Assembly: GCA_963681505.1 (NCBI GenBank)
Contig: OY811977.1
Span: 3,882,352 to 3,946,351 of the forward strand
Origin: Eunapius fragilis
Taxonomy: Eukaryota > Porifera > Demospongiae > Spongillida > Spongillidae
DNA: 64,000 nt
Direction of reading: 5' to 3'
The position numbers were made by a program, and so were the translations under genes. Positions 42,576-54,689 of this stretch are shown in pieces. Numbering within the stretch: position 1 is the first letter of the stretch; each line of letters opens with the position of its first letter. The notes under the pieces were generated by a model. The model was given only the letters and a program-made list of their open reading frames with translations. It ran no database searches and was not told the DNA's origin.

Positions 42576-44369
42576 AGGGGGTTGTGGGGGATGGACATGT
42601 CAGTGGACTCTTATTAGAATGGGATGTTCACAACTGGTTTGATAAATCACACTAAGAACAGTATATGGTGCATAAACTTTACCATGACACGTGAATACTT
42701 TACATGTGCTGTGTGCATATGACCCACACATCCATTCCCTACATATGGTTCCCGCAATATGCACAGGTGGGGGGGGGGGGCAGAAGGGGGTGCTTCATCA
42801 CTATGTACCCACACCACCACCCCCTCCTCCTCTCCTTATACCTCCTCCCCTTTACATCCTCTTATTTCTCCTCCTCCTCCTCCCTTCAGTTATTTGATGA
42901 TGCAGCATGGGGAAATGGGGAAGTCATTATCAAAAGAACTTCAGCTATTCTTCTAGACATGCAGTTAGAGTTATACACTATTGTAGTGAATCATTATAAT
43001 TCAAGGCATTCATCCAATTATCATTGCTTTTATATATACATGGTTATCGGAACAATTAATGGAATCAAAGGAATCAAATTTATATAGTTACTGAACATTG
43101 ATGACAGATTGACAACAGCTCCTCAATATAAGCATTGTAAATTCACCATTTCTTTCATCACATGCAGCATGTGTTTGCATCATGTATGTATTCACTGAGC
43201 ATGCACAATTAATTTAAACTTATATAATTCACCATCTCCCTTTATTTCATGTGGCGCCTTGAAATAAACTTACAATTATAATATTGTAAATAGAAAGACA
43301 GACACATTGTCCTCCAGCTGAAGACAAAAAAAGCTAGGACAGACTTAGCGTGTATAAATAACTACGATCTATATAGCGGACGGTTTTTGGCAAGGCAGGA
43401 CCATTTTTGGCGGACAAATATGGTCCGGGCGAACCAATGTAGGCGACCAAAAATGGTCCGCCGGGACAACTTTTAGGTAGTACTGGAGTTGAAAGAACAC
43501 GTGGTAAAAGAACTGGGGACGACAGATAAACCAACTTCCCCCTCATACCCAGTCCTCCGTGCGTATGCATAAATGAAGTTTCAAAAATGCTCAATAAAAT
43601 CCACGGGCTTCGATGATCCCGAATACGCATGAATAAACAGGGTGATTGGATAGTCGCGCAAAATCTTTGAATTGGTAGAACTGGTATAACTCCAGAGCTG
43701 AGCATGGAAAAGTTATATGCTATTGAACCAAAAAACATGCCAGTGATTAATAAAAAGCTATTAACTAGCATATCCAGAAATGGCCCATACATAGGCGGTC
43801 ATCTTACTTTTTTTTTCAAATTGAATTTTAAACCAGCCTATAATGTACTATAAATCGGTCCGATTATCGTATATGTTCTTCAAAAAATTATAGCATTAAC
43901 CATTCCGTAAATAAATTCAAGACAAAATATTAATTTCTATCGCGCATAATTTATTCATAAAGTATGTCATTGCGTAATCCATTCAATAAAATTATTGATA
44001 ATGGCGGGAGCTAGCTCACGAGACCTATAGGATGTCTATATATTTAATAATTATGCCAATACATTTTTAATAAATGTAACCCCCCCCCCCCCCCCCCCCC
44101 TCCCCACAAGGCTCCCCCTTATCTACGGCTTTGCAAACGTCAGTCTGGTTCTTTTTTTACTTCTATAGCGAACAGAATTCGCTAAGCGATCGAAATGCGT
44201 GGCCGGATTCAGCTGCCAGCTGCCATCGCCTTACGCAACACAGTATGTACTAGCCTATATAGCAGCAGTGAATACGCGCGCACATAACATCATTTTATAG
44301 AAATCGTGTGCCTGTCAGTTCAGTGCACTCCTTGCGTGCCCATTTATCGATGTACAATACTATAACAGA
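42576..44369. other. gene-free stretch
   Basis: Contains G and C runs (about 42769-42780 and 44080-44100) and a short inverted pair around 43405-43470 (GGACCATTTTTGGCGG against CCAAAAATGGTCCGCC). A 152-residue minus frame (43334-43792) has no recognisable domain. Confidence 0.4.
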
Positions 44370-44536
44370 TCCATGAGAAACGATGCATGGGGGAGGCGGG
44401 GTCGAGTTAAAATTACAGCTGGGCTGAAAAGTTTACGCTCTGCACGCACAGATGTATTAACCAACCACCACATCTCTCCGTTTTTTATTTCTTCTGCATG
44501 TTACACCCACTTGCAGATATATGTAACCCCTCCACA

Positions 44537-44604
<68 letters not shown>

Positions 44605-45014
44605 TGCTTGTGTGTCATAACCTCCACTACATGGTTTGATCTCAGTCTCCAACAACATGCTTGTGTCTTATTACATGCTTGTGTATCATCGCCTTCAGTA
44701 CATACCAAGTTTCATAGTCTCTACTACCTGCTGGTGTCACATAATCTCTGCTACATGGTCCTTGCTTATAGCATCCATTACAAGTTTATGTCTCATAGCC
44801 TCCATTCCATGGTCCTGTCTCATACATTTTTGTGTCACATAGCCTCCACTACATGCTCCTGTCCCATGACCTTCCTTCACTGTAAATTCTGAGTGGGGGG
44901 AGGTGCGGTTGAGTTAAACCACAGGTGTTATTTTGTGTTGGAATTTACTCTCTGAAAGCACAGATGGACTATATTTTAATTTCATCTGCATGTCACACCC
45001 TTGCAGCAATAGGT

Positions 45015-45080
<66 letters not shown>

Positions 45081-46210
45081 TAACATCCATAGCTCCCTAC
45101 ATGTGTGTCTCTTAACCTCCTGTACATGGTACTGTATTGCAGTCTCCACTACATTTTTGTGTGGGGGGGGGGGGTTCATACATCTGTGCGTGCAGAGCAT
45201 AAATCCCAACTAAAACGAAGGGTTGCTATCAGCATGGCAGTGGTTTTAACTCGACCACACCTCCCCCACTCTGAACTTATAGAGAAGGAAGGGCATGGGA
45301 CATGAGTGGAGGTTATGTGACAATACTTTAACTCGCATGTCACACCCCCTTGCAGATATACGTAAACCCACACACACACACACACACATTAACACTTATT
45401 AGACATGTACACAAACCTCACAGGCTTGTGTCTCGCGCAGGACTGCATGTATCTCATAGCCTCCACTACATGTCTCATATCCTCCCCTGAATGCCTATGC
45501 AGGTCTCCTAGGACCCCGAGGGGGGTGGGGGGGGGGAGGGAGGGAAGATGAGCCTGTACCCCTGTACCCCTTACTCCCTCCCCTTAAAATATAGTAGTTT
45601 GCTATGAGATTTTTAATGCCGAAACACCACAAATGCAGAGGCATATGGGGCATAGCCTCACCCAGTGAGTGAGCTTACAGCGTCCCCCCCCCACCTCATG
45701 CCTTATGCCATCCCCCTCCCAAATCAACCACTGCTTTGTGTCTCATCGTCTTCCACTACAAAGTCATGTGACCATGCCCTTGACAACCTTCACACACAGA
45801 CTAACACATGCATGTACAAACCATTCATGCTTGTGCTTCTCCATTACATGTTCCTATCTCATGCCTGCACTAAATGCTCATGTCTCATAACCTCCACTGC
45901 GTGCCCTTGTCTCATGCTTTTCACTACATGTTCATACTATATGGTGAAGCCATGGAAGTTTAAATGCTACATTCTCAGGGTGCTTGTCTTATAAACTTTA
46001 GTACATGTTACCGCATCTGATCTGATTGGGCAGCAATATTAATATTCACAGTCACTACAAGTCCCTGTACATGAAAGGCTTCATTATTGATATAAGTCTT
46101 GCCTGCACACTTTTCAAAATAAATTCCTGCCTATCACTTGTTCAGAAAGGCACCATGTGTAAGAATGTTACCATTGAGGAACAAAAAGTGTTACATCACC
46201 TTTGTACGTG

Positions 46211-46264
<54 letters not shown>

Positions 46265-47874
46265 CACTGAACTTGAGGACATAGCGAAGGAGTCACATGA
46301 GCATGTAGTGAAGGTGATGAGACACAAGCATGTAGCAGCCGTGGCGGATTCAGGATTTGGGAGGGTGAGAGCACAAGGTATGGGAGGGTCAATGCCCACT
46401 GGGGGGGTGGGGGGGGGGGGGGGAAACGGGGGGAACATTGTAAGCTCGCCCATCCGGAGAGGCTTTACCCCATACACTTTTACAATTGTGGTGTTTTCGG
46501 CATTAATAATCTCATACCAAACTCTCCCCGGGTCCATTACTATGTAGTGAGGACTAGGTGACCAGGGCATTTAGGGGAGGATATGAGACATGTAGTGGAG
46601 GCTATGAGATGCATGTAGTCCTGACCATGTTGTGAGACACGAGCATGGGAGGTTTGTGTGTGTCTAAGTGTTAATGTGTGTGTGTGTGTGTGTATTTACG
46701 TATATATGCAAGGGGGTGTGACATGCAAATTAAAAAAGTTAAAGTATGGTGGGGGTTCATACATCTGTGCATCTGTGCATGCAGAGCGTAAATTCCAACT
46801 AAAAAGAATGGTTGCTTTCAGCCCTGCAGTAGATGCTTGTGTCTTATAGCCTCCACTACACTGTCTTGTCTCATACATTTTTGCATCTCATAGCCTCCTC
46901 CCCATACCATTCCTTCACTATAATTACAGTGTTCCCTCTCCACTCCCTAGATGGGGACCCCTCTCACACCTTGTGGCCGCCCCCCCCCCCCCCCCCCCCC
47001 CTCCCAAATCCTGAATCCACCACTGTTACAATTTTAAAAAGTATCCATTGCATTTTACTATGAGATTTTTAATGCCGAGAACACCATAATTGAAAAGGCA
47101 TATGGGGCATAGCCTCACATGATAGGCGAGCTTTCAGCGTTCCCCCCCCCCCCCCCCTCCCCTAGCTACGGACCCAATGGAAGAGCTTATAGCATTCCCT
47201 CCACCCCCCTAGCTGTGAGCTTCTCTCACACTTTGTGCCCCCCCCCACCCTCACCCCCTCCCCCTCCCAAATCCTGAATCCACCACTGTTTTGTGTCTCA
47301 TCACCTCCACTACATGCTCATGTGACCATGCCCTTGACCATGTGCTCTAGTTCAGAGTGGGGAGGAGGCGTGGTCAAGTTATAGCCAAGCTGGAGGTGAA
47401 ATGCAACCCTTCTTTTTTATTTATTTATGCTCTTCACACACAGATGTATTAGCCACTCTCCATATTGTTTTTTTTTCAACAGCATGTCACACAGACAAAC
47501 ACAAATCATTCATGCTTGTGCTTCATAGCCTCCACTACATGTTCCTATCTCATGCCTGCACTATATGCTCGTGTCTCATAGCCTTCACTAGATCACTACA
47601 TACTTGTGTAACATGCTAGCCTACAGTACATGTTTGTGTCTCAAAGCTTGCACTAAGTTTACATGCTTGTCTCCTACATCTGATCTGATTGGGAGCAATA
47701 ATATTCACAGTCACTACATGTACTAGTACCTGTACATGAAAGGCTTCCATTATAGCCTGCACACATCTCTATAAATCCTAGAACTTACAGAACTTACTGT
47801 TCAGAAAGGACCATGTGTAATGGTACCATTGAGGGACGAAAAGAGTCACATCACCTTTGTACATGCACACATAC

Positions 47875-47908
<34 letters not shown>

Positions 47909-48090
47909 GTGAACTTGAGCACATAGTGTGAAGGGGTCACATGAGCATGTAGTGGAGGTAATGAGACAAAAGCATGTAGCAGTGGCGGATTTAGGATTTG
48001 GGAAGGTGAGGGCACGAGGTGTGGGAGGGTCCACTCACACTGCAACTAGGGGGGGGGGGGGGGGATGGGATGCTGTAAGCTTGCCCATTC
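44370..48090. repeat. microsatellite and interspersed-repeat block
   Basis: (CA)n or (TG)n tracts lie at 44529-44600, 45017-45080, 45369-45388, 46212-46262, 46674-46692 and 47877-47910. Most are attached to copies of one interspersed repeat. Its phrases are CTCTGCACGCACAGATGTAT, a GAGTTAAA start and GCATGTCACACCC before the CA tract. Copies lie at about 44390, 44895 and 47350 (+), 45170-45260 and 46700-46830 (-), with another at 53205-53300. Between them are units such as CATAGCCTCCACTACATG. Termini like GTGGCGGATTCAGGATTTGG occur at 46341, 47006 (inverted), 47266 (inverted) and 47982. No gene. Confidence 0.75.
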
Positions 48091-48098
48091 AGTGAGAC

Positions 48099-48835
48099 TT
48101 ACCATGGTGCCTTCACATGGGTACACTGGCTATGGTGCCTTCACATGGGTACACTGTAGCTAGCTATGGTGCCTTCACATGGCTACACTGACTATGGTGC
48201 CTTCACATGGGTACACTGGCTATGGTGCCTTCACATGGCTACACTGACTATGGTGCCTTCACATGGGTACACTGGCTATGGTGCCTTCACATGGGTACAC
48301 TGGCTATGGTGCCTTCACATGGGTACATTGGCTATGGTGCCTTCACATGGGTACACCGGCTATGGTGCCTTCACATGGGTACACTGGCTATGGTGCCTTC
48401 ACATGGGTACACTGGCTATGGTGCCTTCACATGGGTACATTGGCTATGGTGCCTTCACATGGGTACACTGGCCATGGTGCCTTCACATGGGTACACTGGC
48501 TATGGTGCCTTCACATGGGTACACTGGCTATGGTGCCTTCACGTGGGTACACTGACTATGGTGCCTTCACATGGGTACACTGGCTATGGTGCCTTCACGT
48601 GGGTACACTGACTATGGTGCCTTCACATGGGTACACTGGCTATGGTGCCTTCACATGGGTACACTGGCTATGGTGCCTTCACATGGGTACACTGGCTATG
48701 GTGCCTTCACATGGCTATGGTGCCTTCACATGGGTACACTGGCTATGGTGCCTTCACATGGGTACACTGGCTATGGTGCCTTCACATGGCTATGGTGCCT
48801 TCACATGGGTACACTAGTTATGGTGCCTTTGACAA
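48099..48835. repeat. 28-bp minisatellite
   Basis: About 26 units of 28 bp (GGTACACTGGCTATGG then TGCCTTCACATG), with a few short-unit variants near the right end (GGCTATGG directly after CACATG). Because 28 is not divisible by three and the unit has no stop, all three plus frames stay open, giving long spurious frames. Confidence 0.95.
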
Positions 48836-48869
48836 TAAAACACTTCAGGGTAAAAAATGCCAAGTGGAG

Positions 48870-49010
48870 AGATTAGCAACAACATCCACATCGTTACAAT
48901 GGAATCAGACACCATTTATAATTCCCAGCCTGCCTTCCTGCTGTGCATTACTAGTATCCTATGTATGGTGTGGCCACGCCCAAATCGGTCTCTGTGTCGA
49001 CTTCCGGTCC
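48870..49010 (+). repeat. direct repeat, left copy
   Basis: ATCGTTACAATGGAATCAGA then CACCATTTATAATTCC and CGCCCAAATCGGTCTCTGTG recur in the same orientation at about 49590-49740. Confidence 0.7.
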
Positions 49011-49198
49011 AGGGCAACGCCCAAATCGAGCTGTCATATAGTCATATGGTTACGTCATATTGCGTAAAGTTGACATCGCCCTGCTGCAAGCCTACTTAGT
49101 TATTGTACGTACGACGTAAGCAGGACTGGGACGAGGGCCCCAGTCCTCCGTACGTCCTGGCTTGCGAGACTAACTAGACGTACATAAGTATTAACTTA

Positions 49199-49630
49199 GG
49201 GAAATTATAAATAGTGTCTCATTCCATCGGAAATTGACATCGTCGTATCAACCCGAGGCTGCTAAATTTTGCCTTTAGCCTGCGACGTACACGCTTGTAC
49301 GTATAAGCTCAACTCCACACTCGGATCATGTGCCATCCCCCCGACATAGTTACAACGAATGGAGATTGAAAGCTTCTGGTACAACGCTCCTCACAACTCC
49401 TTGTGTGGAGCTTTGTATGCTCCCCCATAGGGGACCCCAGAAGCTTTGAATTTATAGCTGAGATGTTGCGCGATAATTATCAGGGGGGTGGCACGTGATC
49501 CGAGTGTGGCACTGAACTAATACTTACGTGCACGTCGCAGGCTAAAGGCAAAATTTAGAAGCCTCGGGTTGCTACGAAAATGTCAATTTCCCCATCGTTA
49601 CGATGGAAATGAGACACCATTTATAATTCC
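49199..49630. mobile_element. 432-bp palindromic MITE
   Basis: The left arm GGAAATTATAAATAGTGTCT with CTAAATTTTGCCTTTAGCCT is mirrored at the right by AGGCTAAAGGCAAAATTTAG and ACACCATTTATAATTCC. An inner pair (CCACACTCGGATCATGTGCC against GGCACGTGATCCGAGTGTGG) extends the fold. Its right end merges with the direct repeat that also lies at 48870. Confidence 0.7.
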
Positions 49631-50403
49631 AAGCTTGCCTGCCTGCCGTACGTTACTAGTATCCGACTTCTGGTGGGATCACGCCCAAATCGGTCTCTGT
49701 ATCGACTTCCGGTCCCAAATCGGTCTCTGTATTGATCTCTGTGTCATTTGCTCTATGTCAACTGAACTGCTGTTGCGACATACATTCAATTGTGAGGGCA
49801 CGTGACAGAGACAACATACTGATTCAATATGAAATACTTCTTCCTATTATGGAAGCCGATTTTTAAATCGGAAGACCTAGTTTTCAATACATATTATAGT
49901 TCTTCGATGTACTAAGTATGTGTTTCTCTCTTGGCAAAATAGGAAATCGTTAAGGTGTTGACACAAATGGTCGTGGAATATTGTAATGAGAAACGCTCCC
50001 ATTGACTACCTGTACATTGAGGACAATGTTATGACAATCCTAGGGAAGCGTAACCTTAAATAGGAAAAATACAGCGACCCCACTAAAAATCATGGCAAAT
50101 GTAGTGTACAAACAATCTCTCTTGCAAAAGCTGAGAAAAATCTGGTGCTTGGTATTGAAAAACTCCATACATGTCTATGGGAAAATATACGGGAATATTC
50201 GCTGATTCGCAAACCGCGAATTAATTACCCTTTCCCTTTGACCCCCCATTTCTGGATATGCGTTACTGCTCAGTTTATGTAAATATTCAATTCTGGAGTT
50301 ATACCATTTTGCGCTACTTCCCAAGCTTGACGTGCATGCGTTGACAAACGTGTATGGATTCATGTTATATTTGACCGTGCAAAAATTCAATGAACAAATT
50401 AAT
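49631..50403. other. gene-free stretch downstream of the receptor gene
   Basis: Right copy of the direct repeat (to about 49740), then AT-rich sequence that probably includes the 3' UTR of the minus-strand receptor. Confidence 0.4.
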
Positions 50404-51429
50404 CTAATGCGCTAAAAGAGCATCCCTTTCATACCCTTCACTTTCCGAACTTTTCCAGTTTATCTCGAAAAGCTTGGACCTGGCCGACCAGAACTTGTCC
50501 ATAACATTACGAATTTGGGATTTCGCTTTCGTTAAATAACTTGGGTGCCCAAAAACCATAAGAGGTAGCACAGTAGTAGAAAACTGAAATATGCAGCTTG
50601 ACATGAGCGCTATCACCGCGGGTTGCACTTTTTCTTTATTAAGCATCATGTACACGTGCAAAGCGCAGCTCAAAATGGTGACCACGCAGTTCAACATGGC
50701 GTATATCAGTAGCGGGATGACTTCCTTCAGCGCCATCCAATGCTGTGGTTTCAGGTAGCGCCGTCTGATCCTCCAGAGGAATACGAGACCTACCCAGCAG
50801 AGCAAAATCAAACCAAGGGCGAGGACGAGTGCAGCTGGGAGGGACGATATAAACAGCTGCATCATGTGTCCAACCATTGGCATTTTATCTGTACATGCGT
50901 CAATGATCCAACACGCGTAAGATCTTGGGGAGAATCCATATCGGTGATTTACCAATGGTATCCATGAGATCAAGAAAGGCAAAAGAAGTATTAAACACAA
51001 TCCTGCAACGTGATATTTGGTATTCGCCATAGAGACTTGAAGTACGGAGAGAGCAAACACGTATATGCAGATCCAGGCTACCGTGAACACTTGAACGAAC
51101 CATAGCGTCTGATAGGCGTAGGCTATTGCAACACACACTCCCTCCCACTCTTCAAATCCCACAACACTTATGTTATTGTGGTAAATATAGGCAGTGGGTA
51201 GCGTCTGGAATCCGATAGAAAGTTCAAGGCAGAACGTACTGATCGCCAAATAAAGCATAAGGCGGTAAACAAACGAGCTGTGAGCCTTAACGCCCAGGAT
51301 GAGAAACACTGCTATAAGGCAACTGATCATCCCCAGTAACGAGAAAGCCGTGTTGATCCATCTCAGGTTCTTCAAAGTATCTGGATTGAGGGCATTGTCG
51401 CAGGAGGAGTTGTTCGATGAACCATCCAT
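50404..51429 (-). CDS. seven-transmembrane receptor (GPCR), left member of a head-to-head pair
   Basis: 341 residues, intronless, ATG at 51429. The outer N-terminus has NNSS (glycosylation candidate). Membrane segments lie at about 27-47, 54-80, 97-130, 139-160, 185-218, 232-262 and 270-293. Cys99 (TM3 top) and Cys173 (loop 2, YACWII) make the likely disulfide. The C-tail carries basic and Ser residues (SARSK, WKSSESEG). It shares long near-identical stretches with the receptor at 51768: SFVYRLMLYLA, AYAYQTLWFVQVFT, CWIIDACTD and LFISSLPAALVLA. The two are duplicates pointing away from each other. Plasma-membrane signalling; ligand unknown. Confidence 0.85.
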   Translation of the reverse strand: MDGSSNNSSCDNALNPDTLKNLRWINTAFSLLGMISCLIAVFLILGVKAHSSFVYRLMLYLAISTFCLELSIGFQTLPTAYIYHNNISVVGFEEWEGVCVAIAYAYQTLWFVQVFTVAWICIYVFALSVLQVSMANTKYHVAGLCLILLLPFLISWIPLVNHRYGFSPRSYACWIIDACTDKMPMVGHMMQLFISSLPAALVLALGLILLCWVGLVFLWRIRRRYLKPQHWMALKEVIPLLIYAMLNCVVTILSCALHVYMMLNKEKVQPAVIALMSSCIFQFSTTVLPLMVFGHPSYLTKAKSQIRNVMDKFWSARSKLFEINWKSSESEGYERDALLAH

Positions 51430-51767
51430 ATTTACGCATACTCGCCTCCCACTCTGATCAATTATTTGTGGAGCCTTTTATGGATACTCATGTGCTAAAA
51501 ATAACTACATGCCCATGCCCATACCAACGCCCATGTCCATCTGTGTGTTTGTGATGATACAATTAACGAAACCCGTAAAAGACTAGTATTAAGGCAACTC
51601 CCCAGCTCAATTGTTGTTGCCGATGTCACAATCATATTCATTATTTTCTCCCACTCTGCCAGGTGATCGTGGTGCATGTGACTTGTGGAACGTGACGAGC
51701 GGCCAAAAACAATACCTCCCACCTTCATCTCACGGCGGTCCACCTCCATCCCTCGGCGATCTTCATC
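51430..51767. promoter_or_regulatory. 338-bp shared upstream region of the divergent receptor pair
   Basis: The whole gap between the two ATGs. It must hold both promoters and may act bidirectionally. No TATA box or named site is evident. It contains CCCATGCCCATGCCCAT-type short repeats near 51510-51535. Confidence 0.5.
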
Positions 51768-52823
51768 ATGGATAGCTTGAATAATACCACTGATCCCTGT
51801 ATGGGGGCACTGGACCCCTCAAAAATGGAGACACTGATCTTCGTCAACACCGCGTTTTCGGCAGTTGGATCTTTGTCTTGCATTCTGGCCATTGTTCTCA
51901 TCCTGTCGGTCAAAGCCTATCACTCCTTTGTTTACCGGCTGATGCTGTACTTGGCATTTGTTACGCTCTGTCTCGAAGCAACAATCGGGCTTCAGGCACT
52001 GCCCATTGAATATGTCACCTTCGACAACGAAAGTGGCGCCGGAATTTATGATGTGAGAAGAGGTTGGGGCGGAATTTGTACCGGAATAGCTTACGCCTAC
52101 CAAACGCTCTGGTTCGTCCAAGTGTTCACCATAGCCTGGATCTGCGTCTACATCTTCGCCCTCTCTGTACTAAACGTGGCCTTGAAGGAACGCAACCATC
52201 AGGTAGCGGGAATTTGCTGCGTTATTTTATTACCATTATTGATATCATGGATACCTTTCGTCAATCAACGATATGGATTCACTCGCCGATCGTACGTGTG
52301 CTGGATCATTGACGCCTGTACTGATTCAGATATAATGGTCGGACACTTGATGCAGCTGTTCATATCGTCCCTCCCAGCTGCCCTCGTCCTCGCCATTGGT
52401 TTGGGGTTGCTCTGCACTGTAGCCATCAAATTTTGCAAGAGGTTCGGGCATCGCTACCTGTGGCCCCAGCACAAGATGGCGCTGAAAGAGATTTCCCCGC
52501 TACTGACCTACGCCATATTTAACTGCGTGGTCACCATTTTGGGCTGCGTTTTGCACATGTACATGATGGGGGAAATGACTGGTCACAGTCTACACCCGGC
52601 GGAAATCGGGTTGATATCCAGCTGCTTGTTCCAGTCATTGACAATTATTCTGCCACTTGTTGTTTTATTCCATCCTAGTTACTGGAAAAAAACTATCTCT
52701 AAGTTGCACCTCCTGCTGGGTAAATCAAAACTAACATCTACTAATACAACGACTACCGTAAGACATGAAACGAAACGCGAAGCCAGTGAAAAGGATCCGC
52801 TAATTAAAAACTCCGTAGCCTAA
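51768..52823 (+). CDS. seven-transmembrane receptor (GPCR), right member of the pair
   Basis: 351 residues, intronless. N-terminal NNT (glycosylation candidate). Membrane segments lie at about 28-48, 55-81, 104-136, 146-166, 190-222, 238-268 and 276-300. Cys104 and Cys178 (YVCWII) form the expected disulfide. The tail is Ser/Thr/Lys-rich (STNTTTTVRHETKREASEKD). The paralogue at 50404-51429 keeps the membrane core and differs in the tail and in a loop before TM3 (NESGAGIYDVRRGWGG here, shorter there). This points to duplication with inversion, then divergence at the outer and tail surfaces. Confidence 0.88.
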   Translation: MDSLNNTTDPCMGALDPSKMETLIFVNTAFSAVGSLSCILAIVLILSVKAYHSFVYRLMLYLAFVTLCLEATIGLQALPIEYVTFDNESGAGIYDVRRGWGGICTGIAYAYQTLWFVQVFTIAWICVYIFALSVLNVALKERNHQVAGICCVILLPLLISWIPFVNQRYGFTRRSYVCWIIDACTDSDIMVGHLMQLFISSLPAALVLAIGLGLLCTVAIKFCKRFGHRYLWPQHKMALKEISPLLTYAIFNCVVTILGCVLHMYMMGEMTGHSLHPAEIGLISSCLFQSLTIILPLVVLFHPSYWKKTISKLHLLLGKSKLTSTNTTTTVRHETKREASEKDPLIKNSVA

Positions 52824-53545
52824 GAAATTGTATGCATCCTTGTGCTGATGCATGTACGTAAATGCATGTATACAGGAGCAATGGGTGACGTTGTATATAC
52901 AATGTATTATATACGAAGCAAATGCACGTGCCATTCCCATTCTCCACCATAAAAGTGAACCATAAAACTAATGAGATTTTTCGCCTCTTGCAAGCCTCAG
53001 CCTGGTTCCTTGTCAAATTCTCTAGCGCACAGAAGCAAAGATTGTGCAATCAAAATGGGATTCAGCTGCCATCATCTAGCTTACGTACTCGACACGATAT
53101 GTATACAGCAATTAAAGCGCACACAACATCATGCATGACAACTCTTTGGGTGCAACTCCTTGCATGGCTATTTACTTCAGAGCCTGAGATAAAGTCGGTG
53201 TATCAACAGAAGTGGCCACGTGGTCGACTTAAAGTCACACCTGGGCTTAAACCCTTTGTTTACGCTCTGCACGCACATATAACTTACCATATTACAGCGT
53301 ATTTTATTTTTTCACCCTATAGACCCCTTATTCCCAATGGTGATGGCTGTATACTTCATCTCACTCCCCCATTGTGATGGCTGTACACTCACCCTATGGA
53401 TCCCTCCCTCCCCGTGGTAATGGCTATATACCACTCACCCCTCCCTCCATACCCCATGGCTGTACTGTACCACTCACCCTAATGTAGATGGATCCCTCTT
53501 TTCCATTACACAAGAGGCCCGTTGAAACTCTGCATGCATTTTTTA
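52824..53545. other. downstream region of the receptor, with an interspersed repeat copy
   Basis: At 53205-53300 lies another copy of the repeat found in the 44-48 kb block (GTTTACGCTCTGCACGCACA), followed by loose repeats of CCCTCCC and ATGGCTGTA phrases. No gene. Confidence 0.5.
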
Positions 53546-53564
53546 TGTGAGTATGTTCCACCCC

Positions 53565-53725
53565 GATGCTCAACTTGCCCGGTTGCAAAACCGGCTACCG
53601 GTTAAGCAACCGGGCGTCCCGTTGCTCAACATCGACCGGATGCATAACGGGATACCCCGTAGTGCAACGGAACGACCGGTTGTACAACGGTTGAGCAACC
53701 GGGTAGCCGGTTGTGCAACAATTAA
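53565..53725. repeat. CCGGTTG-rich multi-palindrome
   Basis: The motif CCGGTTG/CAACCGG occurs repeatedly in both orientations. The outer arms (CCCGGTTGCAAAACCGGCTA at 53577 and TAGCCGGTTGTGCAAC at about 53705) and inner arms (AGCAACCGGGCG, GTTGAGCAACCGGG) can fold back. It is far more GC-rich than its surroundings and has no coding signal. Confidence 0.7.
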
Positions 53726-54689
53726 CGGACCAGCTCTTATAGTTCTCCAGCAGTAACGCTGAAGGTCATCTTCTCATTTTATCATACATGCCATTCATCA
53801 TCAGTCGTATAGTATACAATTCCGAAACACAAAAAGTGAATAAATACATCATTGCAGTATACGTAATGCATTCACAGGGCTACAGTGTTAACCAGGATAT
53901 AAAAAAGCAATGAGAGAGTAACATGCAGACTTCAAATTGAATGTTGACTGAAATTTAAGGCAGCCATCACTTTTTACATATGTCATAAGACCACATCAAT
54001 TTCTTGTTAGTTATGAACTTTTTTGCCACTGAAACGCATGTTGTACGGAACCACTCTTTGCATTCAGAGCATTTGAATCACTGTTGATCAAGTGGCAAAC
54101 ATAGTATACCAAAATTTGTTCTGTATATTATTTGACTCAACATGCTCATGTGGAAAGGGTGTTACGTCTCCAACTTTAATGCAGCTAATCAGATTTGCCT
54201 TATTTTGCATTCATCATATTAAGCAACTTCAGTGGGGTCTTGTGGTGCACACAATGATGCTCCAAAAGCCAGTGCAAAGATGCCACAGTTGCCTTGTTTT
54301 TTTTTTTTTTTTTGCTTCTGCACATTGATGTACTTCACTTCAATGGTATGGTACTGAGACTGCATTATGTGAGCAATATATTTTTGGTAACTTCATATGA
54401 AGACTGTCATATATGTTGATGGTAGACCATCCAATGTGACTCGCTGGTATTTATTACTTGGAAAAAGTACCTCTTTGTGGTTCCATGTTGTAAATGTCTC
54501 AGACAGGAGTTTTGACTGAAAACCATTCATAGCTGGATACTTTGTTCAGAAGAAATTGTACTGCATTAATCACTTCATCATCCAACCATTCAACTGAGAA
54601 ATGCAACATATTCTTATGGTTATTCTTTAACAAACTAAAAGTTTATCCATAATGTCTCATTCTCTACAACATGCAGAAGATATAGCATT
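53726..54689. other. AT-rich stretch, no supported feature
   Basis: May contain further decayed sequence of the YqaJ-type ORF that follows, but no motif is readable. Confidence 0.3.

Noticed and set aside
43334-43792. 152-codon minus-strand frame
   Set aside because: No recognisable domain, odd composition, and no start context or neighbour to support it.
44373-46570. Frames containing long His-Thr or Val-Cys alternations
   Set aside because: Translations of (CA)n and (TG)n microsatellites.
48166-48876. Overlapping open frames of 101-184 codons with MGTLAMVPSHGYTGYG-type repeats
   Set aside because: They are produced by the 28-bp minisatellite, which has no stop in any plus frame; there is no sign of coding selection.
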